Assembly: GCA_037576215.1 (NCBI GenBank)
Contig: JBANDB010000004.1
Span: 3,410,001 to 3,474,000 of the forward strand
Reading direction: 5' to 3'
Source: Armillaria gallica
Taxonomy: Eukaryota; Basidiomycota; Agaricomycetes; Agaricales; Physalacriaceae
DNA length: 64,000 nucleotides
Both the position numbers and the translations under genes were made by a program. Within the stretch, counting starts at the first letter, position 1; the number at the start of each line of letters is the position of its first letter. This document shows, piece by piece, positions 47,404 through 59,283 of this stretch. Below the pieces are notes generated by a model. The model was given only the letters and a program-made list of their open reading frames with translations, ran no database searches and was not told the DNA's origin.

Positions 47404-48091
47404 CTATAGTATACTGAGCATCCTGCGGCGTCTTTCGACGAGGATATAGCTTACTACATGCCCTGATGAGCCATCAAAACTAAGAAATTAGGTGCGACTC
47501 ACCGATTAATTTGTCCATAAGGCCCGTAAGTTCGGGATTCACTTTCAGCGATGCATGCCGATACATTAACATGATCAGTAAATAGCGCCGATATGGTCGA
47601 TAGGTGACCAATGGTGTCTTTGTTTCGTCCTCGCTGCGCACCAGCTAGAGAACACCACGGTCAAAAAAGGTGAAGGGAACTGAGGACATTCCACTTACCT
47701 GAAGCCTCCGATTATGCGTTTTCCAGCGATATTCAACGCCTTCGACAACAAAAGACCCTCCACTAGAGAAAAATCAGCATGATGACGACCTCTGATAATT
47801 ATCAGCTTACACTTTTGTTTTCTCTACCTTGAGAAATTTGTCGGAAGAAATCCATTCGCCCATGTATTTGCCTGTCAAGAACCGAACACGGTGCTTGCCA
47901 CTGTATGATTTCTGCACCTCTGCGACAGTCTTCGATGTGCGCGCGTCCGGGTTAAGGATGTTTATCTTTGTCAGGGTGGGGTGCCAGAAGCGGGTGACGA
48001 TCTCGTAGTAGATACGGTCTTCATCGACGGCGAGGGTGGTGTTGCGGACGCTGTTGGTGGTGAAGGTCAACTTCAGGGCAGTTCCCTCCAT
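47404..48091 (-). CDS. DUF6593-domain protein
   Basis: Four exons on the minus strand: 48091-47811, 47762-47699, about 47644-47503, and 47462-47404; 181 aa. The introns are GTAAGC...CTAG, GTAAGT...CTAG and GTGAGT...CAG with consistent phases. The start LKLTFTTNSVRNTTLAVDED followed by IYYEIVTRFW is the DUF6593 opening, and FVVEGVEYRWKTHNRRLQ is the conserved middle strand with Trp. The C-terminus ends in a strand rich in hydrophobics and Arg (VVSYILVERRRRM). The family is a single small beta-rich domain, common and often multicopy in mushrooms, with unknown function. An upstream in-frame ATG at 48115 is possible. Confidence 0.85.
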
Positions 48092-48617
48092 GTGAGTTGA
48101 AAAGGTGGGGAGCAAGGAAGCCTTTTCAATTACCCAGAGATGATGTGAACATGTGGGTACGTACTACGAGCTGGAAACGGAGCGGCACGCTGTGGATAAC
48201 TTTTAGTTGGCACCCGTCAATGGTATCCCGTCCACGAAATGCCCATGCGAAGCCTTCCTCTTATCTTCATAGTAGCTCGGTGAGAAATACTGCGAGATAA
48301 GGGACGGGGACTTACCGGTAGTATTCAATATATTTATCGATTCCATTTCGGCCAAGTGAGCGAATAGTACCGCCACAATAGACGGACTGGTATCACTGGC
48401 CCGGGTGGACAGATACAGCTTCGGCGCCTCAGCACCAAAAAGGTCCCAATCGAGAGGCGTTTATTTTAGAACAGATCGCTAACATCATGTCGCGTATAGT
48501 TCTCGCCACCACTTCTTCGCCGACAACATCCAAAAGCGGTGGATTCATTAAACGCGTTGTTAGATGCCCATTAATAAATTCCACGCGCTATCTACTTGGT
48601 AGATCACCGCGGGTTCG

Positions 48618-48920
48618 TTAGGCCTCGTCCAGGCGCAGCATAACGGCCTTTTCCGCGTGGCTGAATTGTACTAGGATGGTGGACAGTCCAGGTTCCAGAC
48701 GATGCCTGGAATTCAGAGTACACGACTCGAGCATAGCCAGGTGAGTGATATTGAAGTCGTAGGTATACTTAGATATGCGCTTGATGGAAGATACACGGAT
48801 TCTTAGGTGAATTTTTCGAATTGCCTGAATTCCAAGTCGCGGTACAAAGTTAAGCGAGCACGGCAACTCGGCTTCGCGCCAAGATGATGCAAGCAGCTCT
48901 AAATTATACGGCACCGCCAC
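48618..48920 (-). CDS. Short unknown frame, possible F-box C-terminal fragment
   Basis: A 100-codon minus-strand frame with leucine-patterned segments (GIQAIRKIHLRIRVSS, ITHLAMLESCTLNS) that resembles the C-terminal part of mushroom F-box proteins. No F-box, no clear intron links and no neighbouring exons. Could be a relic. Confidence 0.3.
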   Translation of the reverse strand: MAVPYNLELLASSWREAELPCSLNFVPRLGIQAIRKIHLRIRVSSIKRISKYTYDFNITHLAMLESCTLNSRHRLEPGLSTILVQFSHAEKAVMLRLDEA

Positions 48921-49014
48921 TTCTCTCTTCCTCCTGCCGTATCCTGCTTTTTACCGCCATTTCATTCGGCGTATCCCCTGGCTTGCGTACCAAATACTGT
49001 TCTTCTAGGTAGAT

Positions 49015-50314
49015 ATGGCATTCCAGAAGGAGAAACCTGTCCATTCGCTGTATGTGGAATGTCTTCTTTGAACTTTTTAAGTACTGACTCGCAGTAGGAT
49101 CGCAGGCGCGTCGGCTGGTGCCATTGAGGCGTATGTCTCCCTCAAATTATATATTTCGATTCCTCACGATGAATAGTTTTGTCACATACCCAACAGAATT
49201 TGTCAAAACGCGGTCGCAGTTTGGTGGAAAGGTATGTCGCGGTGACACTTTCGCAACGCCCTAGTGACATCTGCTGCAGAGACAAGGGCCGATAACGATT
49301 ATTAAAGAGACCCTGAAGAACAAGGGTATCGCCGGACTGTACTCTGGATGCTCAGCACTGGTTATCGGCAATGCTACCAAGGCCGGCGTACGGTTCGTGA
49401 GTTATGATCATTTCAAGCAAAATTAGCGGACCCTCAGGTAAGTTTTAGTTCTGTCGTTGATATTGTTACATCTCATATTGATTGGAGGGCAAAGTGAGCG
49501 CGCCACGGAGTCTTGTTGGTATGGTCTGTCACGCCTCAGCGCTGTGGTATACACTGATATAGTTTGCTGCAGCGGGCCTTGGTGCTGGTATGATGGAGGC
49601 TCTATTTGCCGTGACGCCATCAGAAACTATCAAGTGATGTTTTCCTCTCTGTTGTCCACTGTATACTTATGAAGGTACCAGAACGAAGCTCATAGATGAC
49701 GCCAATCGACCGAATCCGCAATACCGCGGTCTCGTGCATGGAACAATATCCATAGTGCGGCAAGAGGGGATCACGGGGATATATCGTGGCCTGTGGCCAA
49801 CAGTAAGTTGTGCCGGTCCGTATTGCGACACGATGATCACACTGTGCACAGATGATGCGACAAGGCGCTAATTCCGCTGTTCGCTTCACGACATATTCGA
49901 CACTGAAGCAGTTTGTCCAAGGGGCAGCTCGTCCAGGACAAACATTACCTAGTACCATTACCTTTGGCATCGGTGCCATTGCCGGGCTAGTAACGGTCTA
50001 CACTACCATGCCTCTGGAGTAGGTTCCTCCTACGACCTTTTGATTGAAATATTCATTCTGGACCAGCGTCATCAAGACTCGTATGCAGTCATTAGAAGCG
50101 CGTTCGCAGTATCGCAACTTTGCCCACTGTGCATATCGGATATTTGCAGAGGAGGGGATCCTGAGGTTCTGGACCGGGACTACCCCAAGGCTGGCTCGGT
50201 TGGTGGTAAGTAATTTTAGTATGCTCCGTCTGAACTGAACTAAGGTGAACACAGATGAGTGGCGGTATAGTGTTTACTGTATACGAGCATATTATCAAGG
50301 TTCTTAACCCATAA
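49015..50314 (+). CDS. CTP1: Mitochondrial tricarboxyl(citrate) carrier
   Basis: Ten exons (49015-49049, 49095-49130, 49177-49231, 49280-49437, 49488-49518, 49573-49633, 49682-49802, 49852-50018, 50067-50205, 50255-50314) encode a mitochondrial carrier of 287 aa if one missing base is allowed. All three carrier repeats carry their Px[D/E]xx[K/R] motifs: PTEFVKTR, PSETIKTK and PLDVIKTR. AGASAGAIEAF, VTPSETIKTKLIDD and ARPGQTLPSTITFG match the citrate transporter subgroup, which exchanges mitochondrial citrate for malate across the inner membrane and feeds cytosolic acetyl-CoA. In exon 4, after YDHFK, the frame runs into TAG at 49424. Adding one base in the AAAATT run (49419-49424) restores LADPQ and makes the exon a multiple of three. 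All splice sites are intact, so either a recent mutation or a sequence error. Confidence 0.88.
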
Positions 50315-50708
50315 GTAGAAAGTAACTGGCATGATATTGTCTGTTTGCAATGGTCGGCGATCATAAACACTTTTTGCCCTTACGTCCACCACCACGAGCA
50401 GCCTATGCATTTCTTCTCTGACTTTTAGAGCCCCCTTCGAGGCGAAGCTTATTCCGTTATCATCACCGCATACCCAAAAAGCTTCCAAAGCTTATAGATA
50501 CTTTTATTATGCCAATACGCTACGAGTACATTCAGAGGAAAGGTCGTCGAGCCATGTGGAAAACCCGATCACAACCTTATAAGGTCAAATCTCCCGTACA
50601 CCAAATTTAAGCTCAGAAAGTCAGGACCTTCTTTCCTCGGAATCTTCTGATGCAGCACTCAACTTGGTACTGACGGCAGCAGCGATATCGATATCGACTA
50701 CATCGACC

Positions 50709-53700
50709 ATGGAAGAGGCAAGGACGAAACTGAAAGAAATCTTCAAGTTGAAGAACCTCGTCGCATCCATTGGAAGCATCGAGCTGACCTTTTACCGCAT
50801 TCATCTGGTCGCCTTTGTTTTCATTCCGCTCGTATCCTCAGGAATCTTTTACGGCTGCAATGGCAGGTTCCATATCAGCTTCCTGGATTCACTCTTTCTA
50901 TGCTACTCCGCAATGACAGTGACTGGGCTGTCGACGGTAAACTTGTCGACGCTGACTGCGTGGCAGCAGGTCATGCTCTTCTTACTGATGATGATTGTGA
51001 GTGATATCGAGCTGTAGCAATGGCATTGCTGATGCGATATAGGGCGATATAACGACGGTATCGTGGATCATGGTGCTGGTGCGAAAGTGAGTGAGCATAG
51101 TTGTTGTACTGTTTATCTGACACCATTGTAGACACTATTTCCGAACACACTGTGAAAATCTCCCCGACCGGTTGAAGATATTTCCTGGGTCCATTTCTTC
51201 CCCCATTGCCGTCTTCAAGTTTCGCGATGTTATACCAGCGAACGGAAAATCCGTCCCTCAGCTCAATTTCCATCAGCCCACACCTATGGCGACCATATCT
51301 CCAACAAACAACACCAATGAGACGACATCGACGTTCGTGAACGGACGAAGAAGCGAGGAGGAGGACAGTGATAACGTGCTTTCGGATGTTCACACGTTCA
51401 CCTCATCACCCCGCGCAGCCACCCTGCCCCTTTCGCCCATCCAGAGCCACACTTCGGCCCGTCGCGGCGTGGACTTTGACCTTACGACTTCAATGACGAC
51501 GTCTATGCGCCAGAGACGGATGAGTGGCATCCGCACTGGTGTACCGCTCCCGGCAAGGAGTATGACAGTGATAACCAACCCGTATGCATCTGGAAATGCG
51601 CACGAATTATGGAGTGACGTGCCCGGACCTATACAGATCTTCAGAAAACTGTTCAAACGCTCTGCTCCAGGCGTATATAGGAAACTCCAACGCAAAATGA
51701 CCATGCCGTACACGTCTACTTTGGAACCTAGCAAGACCAAGTGGCTTGATTTCAACTTAGACATGGGGCGGAATTCAAACTTTACACAGAGACATTGACG
51801 GACGAACAGTTGGAGAAGATTGGAGGCGCCGAATATCGGGCGTTGAGGGTTCTCAGTTATCTTGTGCCAACGGTGCGTGCACCGGCCCACATCACATGAG
51901 CTTTTTTGACCTCCGTCTAGTACTTCGTGGCATCCCAGATTATCACCTTTCTCATATTCGCTCCCTGGATATCGACTTCTTCGAGTTATGACAGTGTGTT
52001 TGAGGCGCAGCCCCGTCTCGTCAAGAAGTCATGGTATGGAACTGTGTAAATTATATTCGGAGCTAATGAGGATCTTCCTAGGTTCTCGCTCTTCCAGGTT
52101 ATGGGGGCCTACACTGGAGGTGGCCTTTCCTTGGTTGATCTGTAAGTTGACCTGCATGCATGCGCATGCGTAAGGTTCTGATTATCCACTTTTAGAGGGA
52201 TGGTTCCTTTCCAGACTGCGTATCTTATGATTTGTGAGCTTTCCGTTTCTGTGCAATTGGTTGCTCTTACGAGAAACGAAAATAGTTCCTATGATGTTTG
52301 TCATCTTAGCAGGCAATCATGCCCTGGTGTGTTTGCATACCTTTGTCGATAACTATATGCTGACTCCCTAGCGTTGTCCCTAGCCTATCTTGTGAGTTCC
52401 GGAGGTTAAAAATAATGGCTTGCTGGCGATTCATTACGTATACCCTACAAGTATGCGACTCATAATGCAAGTATTTTTGTCTTTCTTCATTCGCGGACAC
52501 TAAATAAATGGTTTTCCAGATGGATATGCTCCAAGTTCACGAAACCAGGCTCAGATATGGATAAAGCACTGGACTTCCTTCTTCATCATCCTCGACGGTA
52601 AACCGGTCTTCAGAAGTAGTTATACATAGCTGATTCCGATGACAGATGCTATTTCTACCTGTATGAACGCGATTCTTGGTGCTTGAGTAGGACCAACCTG
52701 ATATCTCCACTTAGGTTTCCCAGTCACCAAACTTGGTTTTTGGTAATCATTTAATCCTGATGAGGTTACTCGCTTCCTTTCGTGGCGCAAACTCCATTTG
52801 CTAAGATTTTTCTCGCGATAGCGTCGTGGAATGGGTCGCGTTCGAGGTGTTGAGTACGATCGGACTGTCTCATATTTCCGTTCACTTGTCCTGATGACCG
52901 TTCAGATACCGGATTGGAGTTTTATGACGCTATGTCGACTGGGGCTAAGATTGTATCGGGCCTGTTTCAAGGACTGGCTGCGCGTGCATCCGGATTTTCG
53001 ATCGTTCCCTTAGCTTCAATTGCCCCTGCCCTCCAGTACGTTTTGGCAGTAATTACCCAGTCATATTCTGAAATAGACGTCCGTAGGTTCTTATATGTGG
53101 TGATGATGTACATTGCGGTGTGTTTTTCTATCTCGTTCTGCCCGTTCTGCCTATCTGACTATGTTTAGGTGTATCCTGTAGGGCCTCCCGTCCGGTTTTG
53201 ATGCTGTAGATCCTGAATTTCTTTCCCTAGGTCGCAATGAGTATTCGCTCGACCAATACGTAGGTGTTAGATATCCGAAGGAGAGTAGTTCTGATTTCAC
53301 GCCATCAGATATGAAGAAGGATCACTTGGTGTATTCGAAGCCCCGCCACCGGACGAGGATGAATTCGAAGACAAAGACAAAGAGCTGGGGAGTTCCGAGG
53401 ACCAGGAACCCCGCCAGCGCGTGGCAAGGTATTTGGGGTGGCACTTGCGCAGACAGATGTCTGATGGTGAGTCTACTCCTGGATCTGACTCTGAAGAGAG
53501 ATATCTCATCGGTGTGCAAAGATATCTGGTGGATGGTCTGGGGCGTCCTCCTTGTCGCCATTATTGAGCGAGGCAACATCATGGACGAGGATAAGAAGTG
53601 GTTCGATTTGTTCCGAGTGCTTTTCGAGCTGGTCTCTGCATTCGGTGGGATCGGGCTGAGTCTTGGGTTCCCTTCGGTATGTTTTTCCATCAGTTCTCGA

Positions 53701-53995
53701 TTGTGCGGCGGTACTGATGTGCGATGCAGGATAACATGTCATTCGTGGGGGCGATGAGACCACTGTCGAAGCTAGTCATTATCGTAGTGATGTGCGTATC
53801 TCTAGTGCGGGTTTTGAACGGCGGTCACTGATATCTTGTGCCGTTAGGGTACGTGGGCGGCATCGCGGTCTTCCCGTGGCTATTGACCGGGCGGTAAAGC
53901 TTCCCCGTGAGCTCGCGACAAAAGGTAAGAATGCGGGTAAGGAGAAAGATAATGGCTTGGAAGAGAATATAGTTACCCCTCGTGAGGAGTCCTAG
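50709..53995 (+). CDS. TRK1: TRK-family potassium transporter
   Basis: Multi-exon plus-strand gene from the ATG at 50709 (MEEARTKLKEIFKLKN) to the stop at 53995. The four pore-loop regions are recognisable: YSAMTVTGLSTV, VMGAYTGGGLSLVD, AARASGFSIVPLASIAPAL and ELVSAFGGIGLSLGFPS, plus WIMVLVRKHYFRTHCENL after the first unit and the conserved end RGRHRGLPVAIDRAVKLP. A large cytosolic insert (51172-51780) lies between the first and second units, as in fungal Trk proteins. It imports K+ at the plasma membrane. One exon of only 9 bases (53169-53177, VYP) is flanked by two normal introns. At 51781-51783 (TTT) the frame breaks; one more T restores FYTETLTDEQLEKIGG. Otherwise the coding sequence is intact. 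Confidence 0.88.
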
Positions 53996-55646
53996 CTTTT
54001 TTGGATATCCTAATTTCTGTTGCTTTGCTCTGGAGTTGCATATCTCGATGTACATAATCAATAGACGATCTAGACGCTACTGTTTACTTCTTGATATACT
54101 GAATATTATATGTCGCGGCTTGCGCAATCATTATGTTATCTGAATTAAAATGGATTAGTTGATGATATGACTTACAGATCTGATTCGGGCGCTTATCCTT
54201 GTGTCATGGCCGACCTTCTGTTCACACGGCGACCGACATGCATGTTGTCATATACCGGCGGCAAAGGTCTCTCAATTCCCGGAAGCTTGTGAAAGTGACC
54301 TCTCCCGCCATTTTTCCAATTTCGGGACCACTTTTCGAGTCATTTCTTCGTCATAGCTACCATGAAAAGCTTTTGTCTGAACATGATTCAATGTTAAATG
54401 TCAGATTGTATGTCGTATCTAAATAGTAAGCCCTAATTAAAAATATCGATTAAAAATACAGTTCATCTATGCTGTAAATTCTAAAACAGAGACATCTGTC
54501 TGCTATTAAGTACCTCACTGAGCCTCAGGCTTACTACCAATACTTAATAGCGATCACTAGTACTTCAAGTCAGTTGCTAGTTAGAAAGTAGCTTGGAAAC
54601 CTTCGCCATCTATCAATGGGATGAGATACTGTCACAGTTGAGATCCCTGAGAAGAAGAGGGTAGTGTATCTCGCTACCGCTCGCTTACGTTGCTCATCAA
54701 GATTTATCAGCGGTATACGCGTCAGAAACCGCGCATGACGCGCTCCTATGACCTCATACTAGGGGAACTTTCCGGGCCGGTGATCCCTTGTCAAGGAATT
54801 TTACTTCAACTTGCTTCAACGTTTTGCCTTCAAATGTTCCTTTCTGACCCTTGTTCCTGCTACTTACTCCATTCTCTATTGTGTTTTGATCATCCAACAT
54901 AGTATGAGATCCTCCCACGGTAAACTTCCGTCCACCCTTCTTCCAATGATCAAGACCCAAGGCACTCACAGAACAGGCACGTCTTCTTGATGCAACTAGC
55001 AAGTTCTCAAGGAGCAACATGAGTCTACGGAGTTCTCCTTTTGTCACCAGTTTGATAACTCCTAATACAAAGCTACAGTGCGTCTCAAGCTGCGGACGGA
55101 TCAAAAAACTTCAACGATTCCTATGACTCAGAAACGCTGTGTAGGACTGCCCTCAATTGAGCCTTTGCTTCTCTTATTTATGACTTCTTTTTCCCGTTCC
55201 ACCCCGGTTGCATCTCCGTCGTGGCTGCCTGTGTGAAATGACAATGTCATACCGTTTATATCTTTCCATTTTCCCATCGACTCGGATACTACGATAGCGC
55301 CCGGGTTGAGATAGCTTTTATCATTATTGCTGCCTCCGAAAGTGACGGCCCTATGCAACGGTGCATCAATGCCGTGAACTGTATTGCGTCCTCCAGAAGT
55401 TGCGTGGGTGCCCTGCCTCCTCATCAAGCTTCGACATTCGATTCTAAAGCCTGGCCAGCGCCAAAAATTTCCCCGTCGACGTACGACAGCCAGGAAACGA
55501 TCAATACTGATCGCAGCTACTATGACTCCTCTATAAAGCTGATCTACGTGGCCTCTTTGGTTCAACTAACAGTTGGGCTTCTCTACGTATTTCCCGGCAG
55601 TAAACACGCGGCTGGTCCTCTCTCCCATTGGTCACTCGGCGCAAAG
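53996..55646. other. Intergenic, nothing certain
   Basis: AT-rich around 54060-54490. Open minus-strand frames at 55104-54754 and 55565-55128 have no motif. No gene called. Confidence 0.45.
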
Positions 55647-57052
55647 ATGCTTACGGCCACTGTTCGAGGTCTGTATTTTATTTTTTTCCCCCCTCAATGC
55701 TCTCCACGCTTACGCCGGTGTTCCAGCACCGGGCGTACCGTCCTTCGTTACTTTCGACGTAGTGCTGGCATTTGCGTTGCTTTTTCTTGCAATGACTATC
55801 ATCCCTGCGGCTATGGTCAAGTCAATTTGTCGGACAAAACCTGGTTCAGCTTGCTCATCTCTTGCGTGGTCTACTGCACATCATTTTTTCTTCTCCTTGG
55901 ACATCAGTCAGGTCCTGAGCCACCTTTTGGGTTGTGCTTGATCAATGCTAGCCTCGTGTATGCAGGCCTTCCCTCGTACGTCTATCGTTGCTTCTTTATT
56001 ATCTTATGCTTATTAGTACGTTAGGATTGCCGCCGCTGGATTGATCTTGATTGTCGAGGTATGAGCAGACCTTCTTCCTTGCACAGGGGACTCAATATTG
56101 CTAGCTATACTTCCGCCTAACTTCGACGACGTCGGACGTCAACGAGCGTCGAGTGACTAGGGTCAATATTGTTGCCTTAACTTCCCTCAGCTCTGATGCC
56201 TTCCTAGATGCTTTGGTGTCCACCCGTGGTCCATGTAATCGTATTTTGGGTCGTCATGGTGGTGCGTTGTCCTTCGCATATGGTGTACAGCTGATTTAAC
56301 TTTGTTAGTATGGATTGTCGGATGTGAATAAGGTTGAGCGAGTTGAAACAGGATTTTATTGCCGTGTGAAGCACCCTGCACCGTCAGATCTTCTATGCTG
56401 TCTTGATTAAATATCATTCAAACATTGTTTGCAGATATCTTTACTCAGCAGCGCTCGTTTTTTTCTTTACAATGAACATGCTCAGTCTTGAAGGTACGTA
56501 GATTCCTCCAGGCATCGATGATCATTGACGTTTCAATTTTGCAGGTTACACTGTCCTTCATCTTCTACGAGAAAGAAAGCTATCCTTTCTGGATGTTATC
56601 CGTTATTTTGGGTCCATGGCTCCACTCTCTCTCAAGCTATTCGTTCGTTGTTCCCTATATACCCTAGTCATCTGCGGCATCATGTAAGTTTTTGGCATCT
56701 CATACTCATCAGCAAAGCTCCATAAGGTTACAGTATTCTCGTTATGACGGACCTCAGCGGCTTGTCGACAACGCACTTACTCGCCTTCAGTGAGTCTTTA
56801 TATTTCTTGCCATTCGTTTGTGTCGCACCTATGCCGCCGTTCACTTCTAGTTCCTTTATCTATTGCGGTTCTTTTTGGTTCCCAAGAGGTAGGCTTTCCT
56901 TGCGCGTGGTCTCTCTGCTTCTTACTTCTTCATAGGACATACTCCGAGTGTATATGTTTTGGAGACCGAGACCACCATCCGTTCCCCCCAAAGACTGGCA
57001 ACAAAGTTTGGGCTTCGTTGCAGGGAACAGGAATACCCTTCATTCTGTTTGA
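55647..57052 (+). CDS. GPCR-like seven-helix protein
   Basis: Starts at the ATG at 55647 (MLTATVR), with a GTCTGT...CCAG intron (55669-55726), then VPSFVTFDVVLAFALLFLAM, IIPAAMVKSICRTK, TWFSLLISCVVYCTSFFL and the signature GHQSGPEPPFGLCLINASLV (about 55900-55965). Later exons give RIAAAGLILIVE, TVLHLLRERK with SLKLFVRCSLYTLVI, VPLSIAVLFGSQE and, after a GTAGGC...TAG intron, DILRVYMFWRPRPPSVPP with a stop at 57052. This is a known mushroom 7TM group with the GPEPPFGLC loop and an FG[ST]Q[KE]D-type end. The ligand is unknown. One base is missing in the AAAA run at 55836-55839 (RTK|TWF); otherwise the order and splice sites are normal. Middle exons are approximate. Confidence 0.7.
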
Positions 57053-59283
57053 ATGTATCTCGATTCTAATATATATTAAAGGACGGACCTCTGGACAGAA
57101 AAAACTGTACACATTTATATAGGCTCTACGAAGCTTCGACGCTATCTTACTAGTGATATCAAATTTTTCCTTTGACTGAAAGGAGAATAACCGAACTTCT
57201 ATAAAATCGACATTGGTCGCAGGGGGTTTGTCCGCTTCTCATACTCCACTATGTCTGGAGGCCCCGTATTCCTGCCCCGGCTAGTCCCCCATCTTTATCC
57301 AAATTCCCGCCGGCAGAGGCGCATCAACGCACAACGAGGACAATTTTGGGGTCCGGCTCAGGTCGCCTTGGTCTATCACAGGGGCTTTCGTAAAAGTACA
57401 TTGTCACAGTGAGCGCGTAACATTTTCGTACCTCCATTCTTTAGAGTCAGGCAACTACAGAGTCCATGCTGTCGATTCCGATGCATCACGCGGTGCCTCT
57501 GATGTGGGCTGTTCGTCCGGCTTCGCGTCACAAGGGTTGCCCGGAGGCCGTGGGGGTTCTCTAACAGGGTGCTGCTATTCTTTTCGTTTCTTGACGCTAC
57601 TTCCTCAATTCCTATTGCAGAAATTTCGGCGAGGGATCGAACAGTTTGTCGATCCATCTTACATTGTGAACGCGTGAGCTTACTTATCTAGATGCCAGCT
57701 ATTTTTCCGAGTTTAAGTAGTATGGAGAGGATAGAACTTATCACTATGACGCATTCTGTGGTAGGCTGACTGAAAAGGAACAAGGAGGAGCAGTGTTCTG
57801 AATGACGAAGTTGTACAGCGTGCTATAATTGTCTTGAACTGATCATCCGGCTGGTCTACTCATAAAGTCCGGCTTAGCCGCTGAGTCTTGGGTGCTGGCT
57901 ATTGAAACGGCAGGAGCTGACAAGTATCACTGGCTCGGGAAACGCATCGTTTTAAACTCCTCCGCTCGCATGATTGGCGCCTCAGGCACCGTGTACGGTG
58001 TGATGGGCACCAAGTCTTTGGAAAGTTTTACGACAAGCCTTCCTTTAAAGAGCAAGAGCAATCAGAATTTTCTTTTGGGAACTGGGCTGGCGCTCAGTGT
58101 ACCAAGAATTCGCCAATGCGACCGCTTCTGGGTTACGATTCCTCGGTAAGTTGAATATCCAATACAGCCCGAAGTCGGAGTGCTTATCGTCATGTTCGAG
58201 AATGCTTTCCATTTTCCAACAGTGCCACAACATACAGATCGACCAAGGAGCAGATCCTCGGTCTTCGGGATGCAACGTATTTGACTCTTCCCTGAAAGAG
58301 GCTTGTGTTGATGTTGCATGGCGTCGATGGCATCTGCAAGTAATGTGATGATGAAGGATGATGATGAAAAACATATAGGAATTGCATATAAAGCGGCAAC
58401 GTACTGTAAGTAAGCAAGATTCCGAACTCAGGAGAGATTTGGGAGAGAAGCAGTCTGCCTGTCGTAAGCTGCGAACGCGTTGAATCCTGATGTTCTTGCA
58501 GAAGGTTGGCAGAAGGCCCCCCCAAGATCACAACAGCACTAAGCAGTGTAGTCACTAGTAGTAGTAGCTTAATGCCGGCTGACTTGTCAGTCACCTGAGT
58601 GGCGTCGTTGTCATTTTTTTCCAAAGTTGTTAAAACGTTAAAGTTTGCAACTTGCAATTGCATAAGTGTGATTAAGTATTTGCACAAATGCACGAGCTAG
58701 TGAACAGACGATTGTTGATCTTGAGTACTCTACATATAGCATTAGTAGACTCCCTCGTTTCTTACCATTCAGGTTGTTGGTACCTGTCGGTGCGGTGCGT
58801 CGCGTCGGGACGTGGGCCCTGGAAATCCTAGTTACGGCAAGGCACGTGTCTCCTGAACCTTAATTTAGCACTTCCGCGTGCGCAGTTCGCGCTGTCTCGC
58901 ACCTTGGCACACGCGGAGGCAAAATACCTGACGATGCCTTTAGCTGTCAAAATTCTCCGAAAATTTGTTGTATTCTTGTCGTATATGCAGGGATGAGATA
59001 CGATGGCAACGGGCAGTCTGTCAGTCTTAGAAAATTAACCATTCAATCAGCGTTCTCTGCACGTTGTCTTTCTGACCGTATTTTGCATCAGTTGATCGTC
59101 GATCGCAAGGGTTGACATTTGGCCTATAATCAATATGCGTATTTGCTTCAAAATTTCGCCGTGAGAAGCTTGACCTATCGCTCCTATGGCCAATACATTA
59201 TAAAGGACCGAGCGTTGCCCAGATACGGGTTCATCCTTCGTTCTCATTTGTCCTACGACTGCAATCCCGGAATCATAGCTTTA
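57053..59283. other. Intergenic with weak open frames
   Basis: A plus-strand frame at 57892-58149 (AGADKYHWLGKRIVLNSSAR) and a minus-strand 167-codon frame at 58693-58190 with one hydrophobic helix (IKLLLLVTTLLSAVVILGG) are open but lack a recognisable family or splice structure. They overlap each other, so at most one is real. Confidence 0.35.

Noticed and set aside
58190..58693. Minus-strand 167-codon frame with one hydrophobic helix
   Set aside because: Considered as a DUF6535-like protein, but the match was only a generic hydrophobic stretch and no other motif followed.
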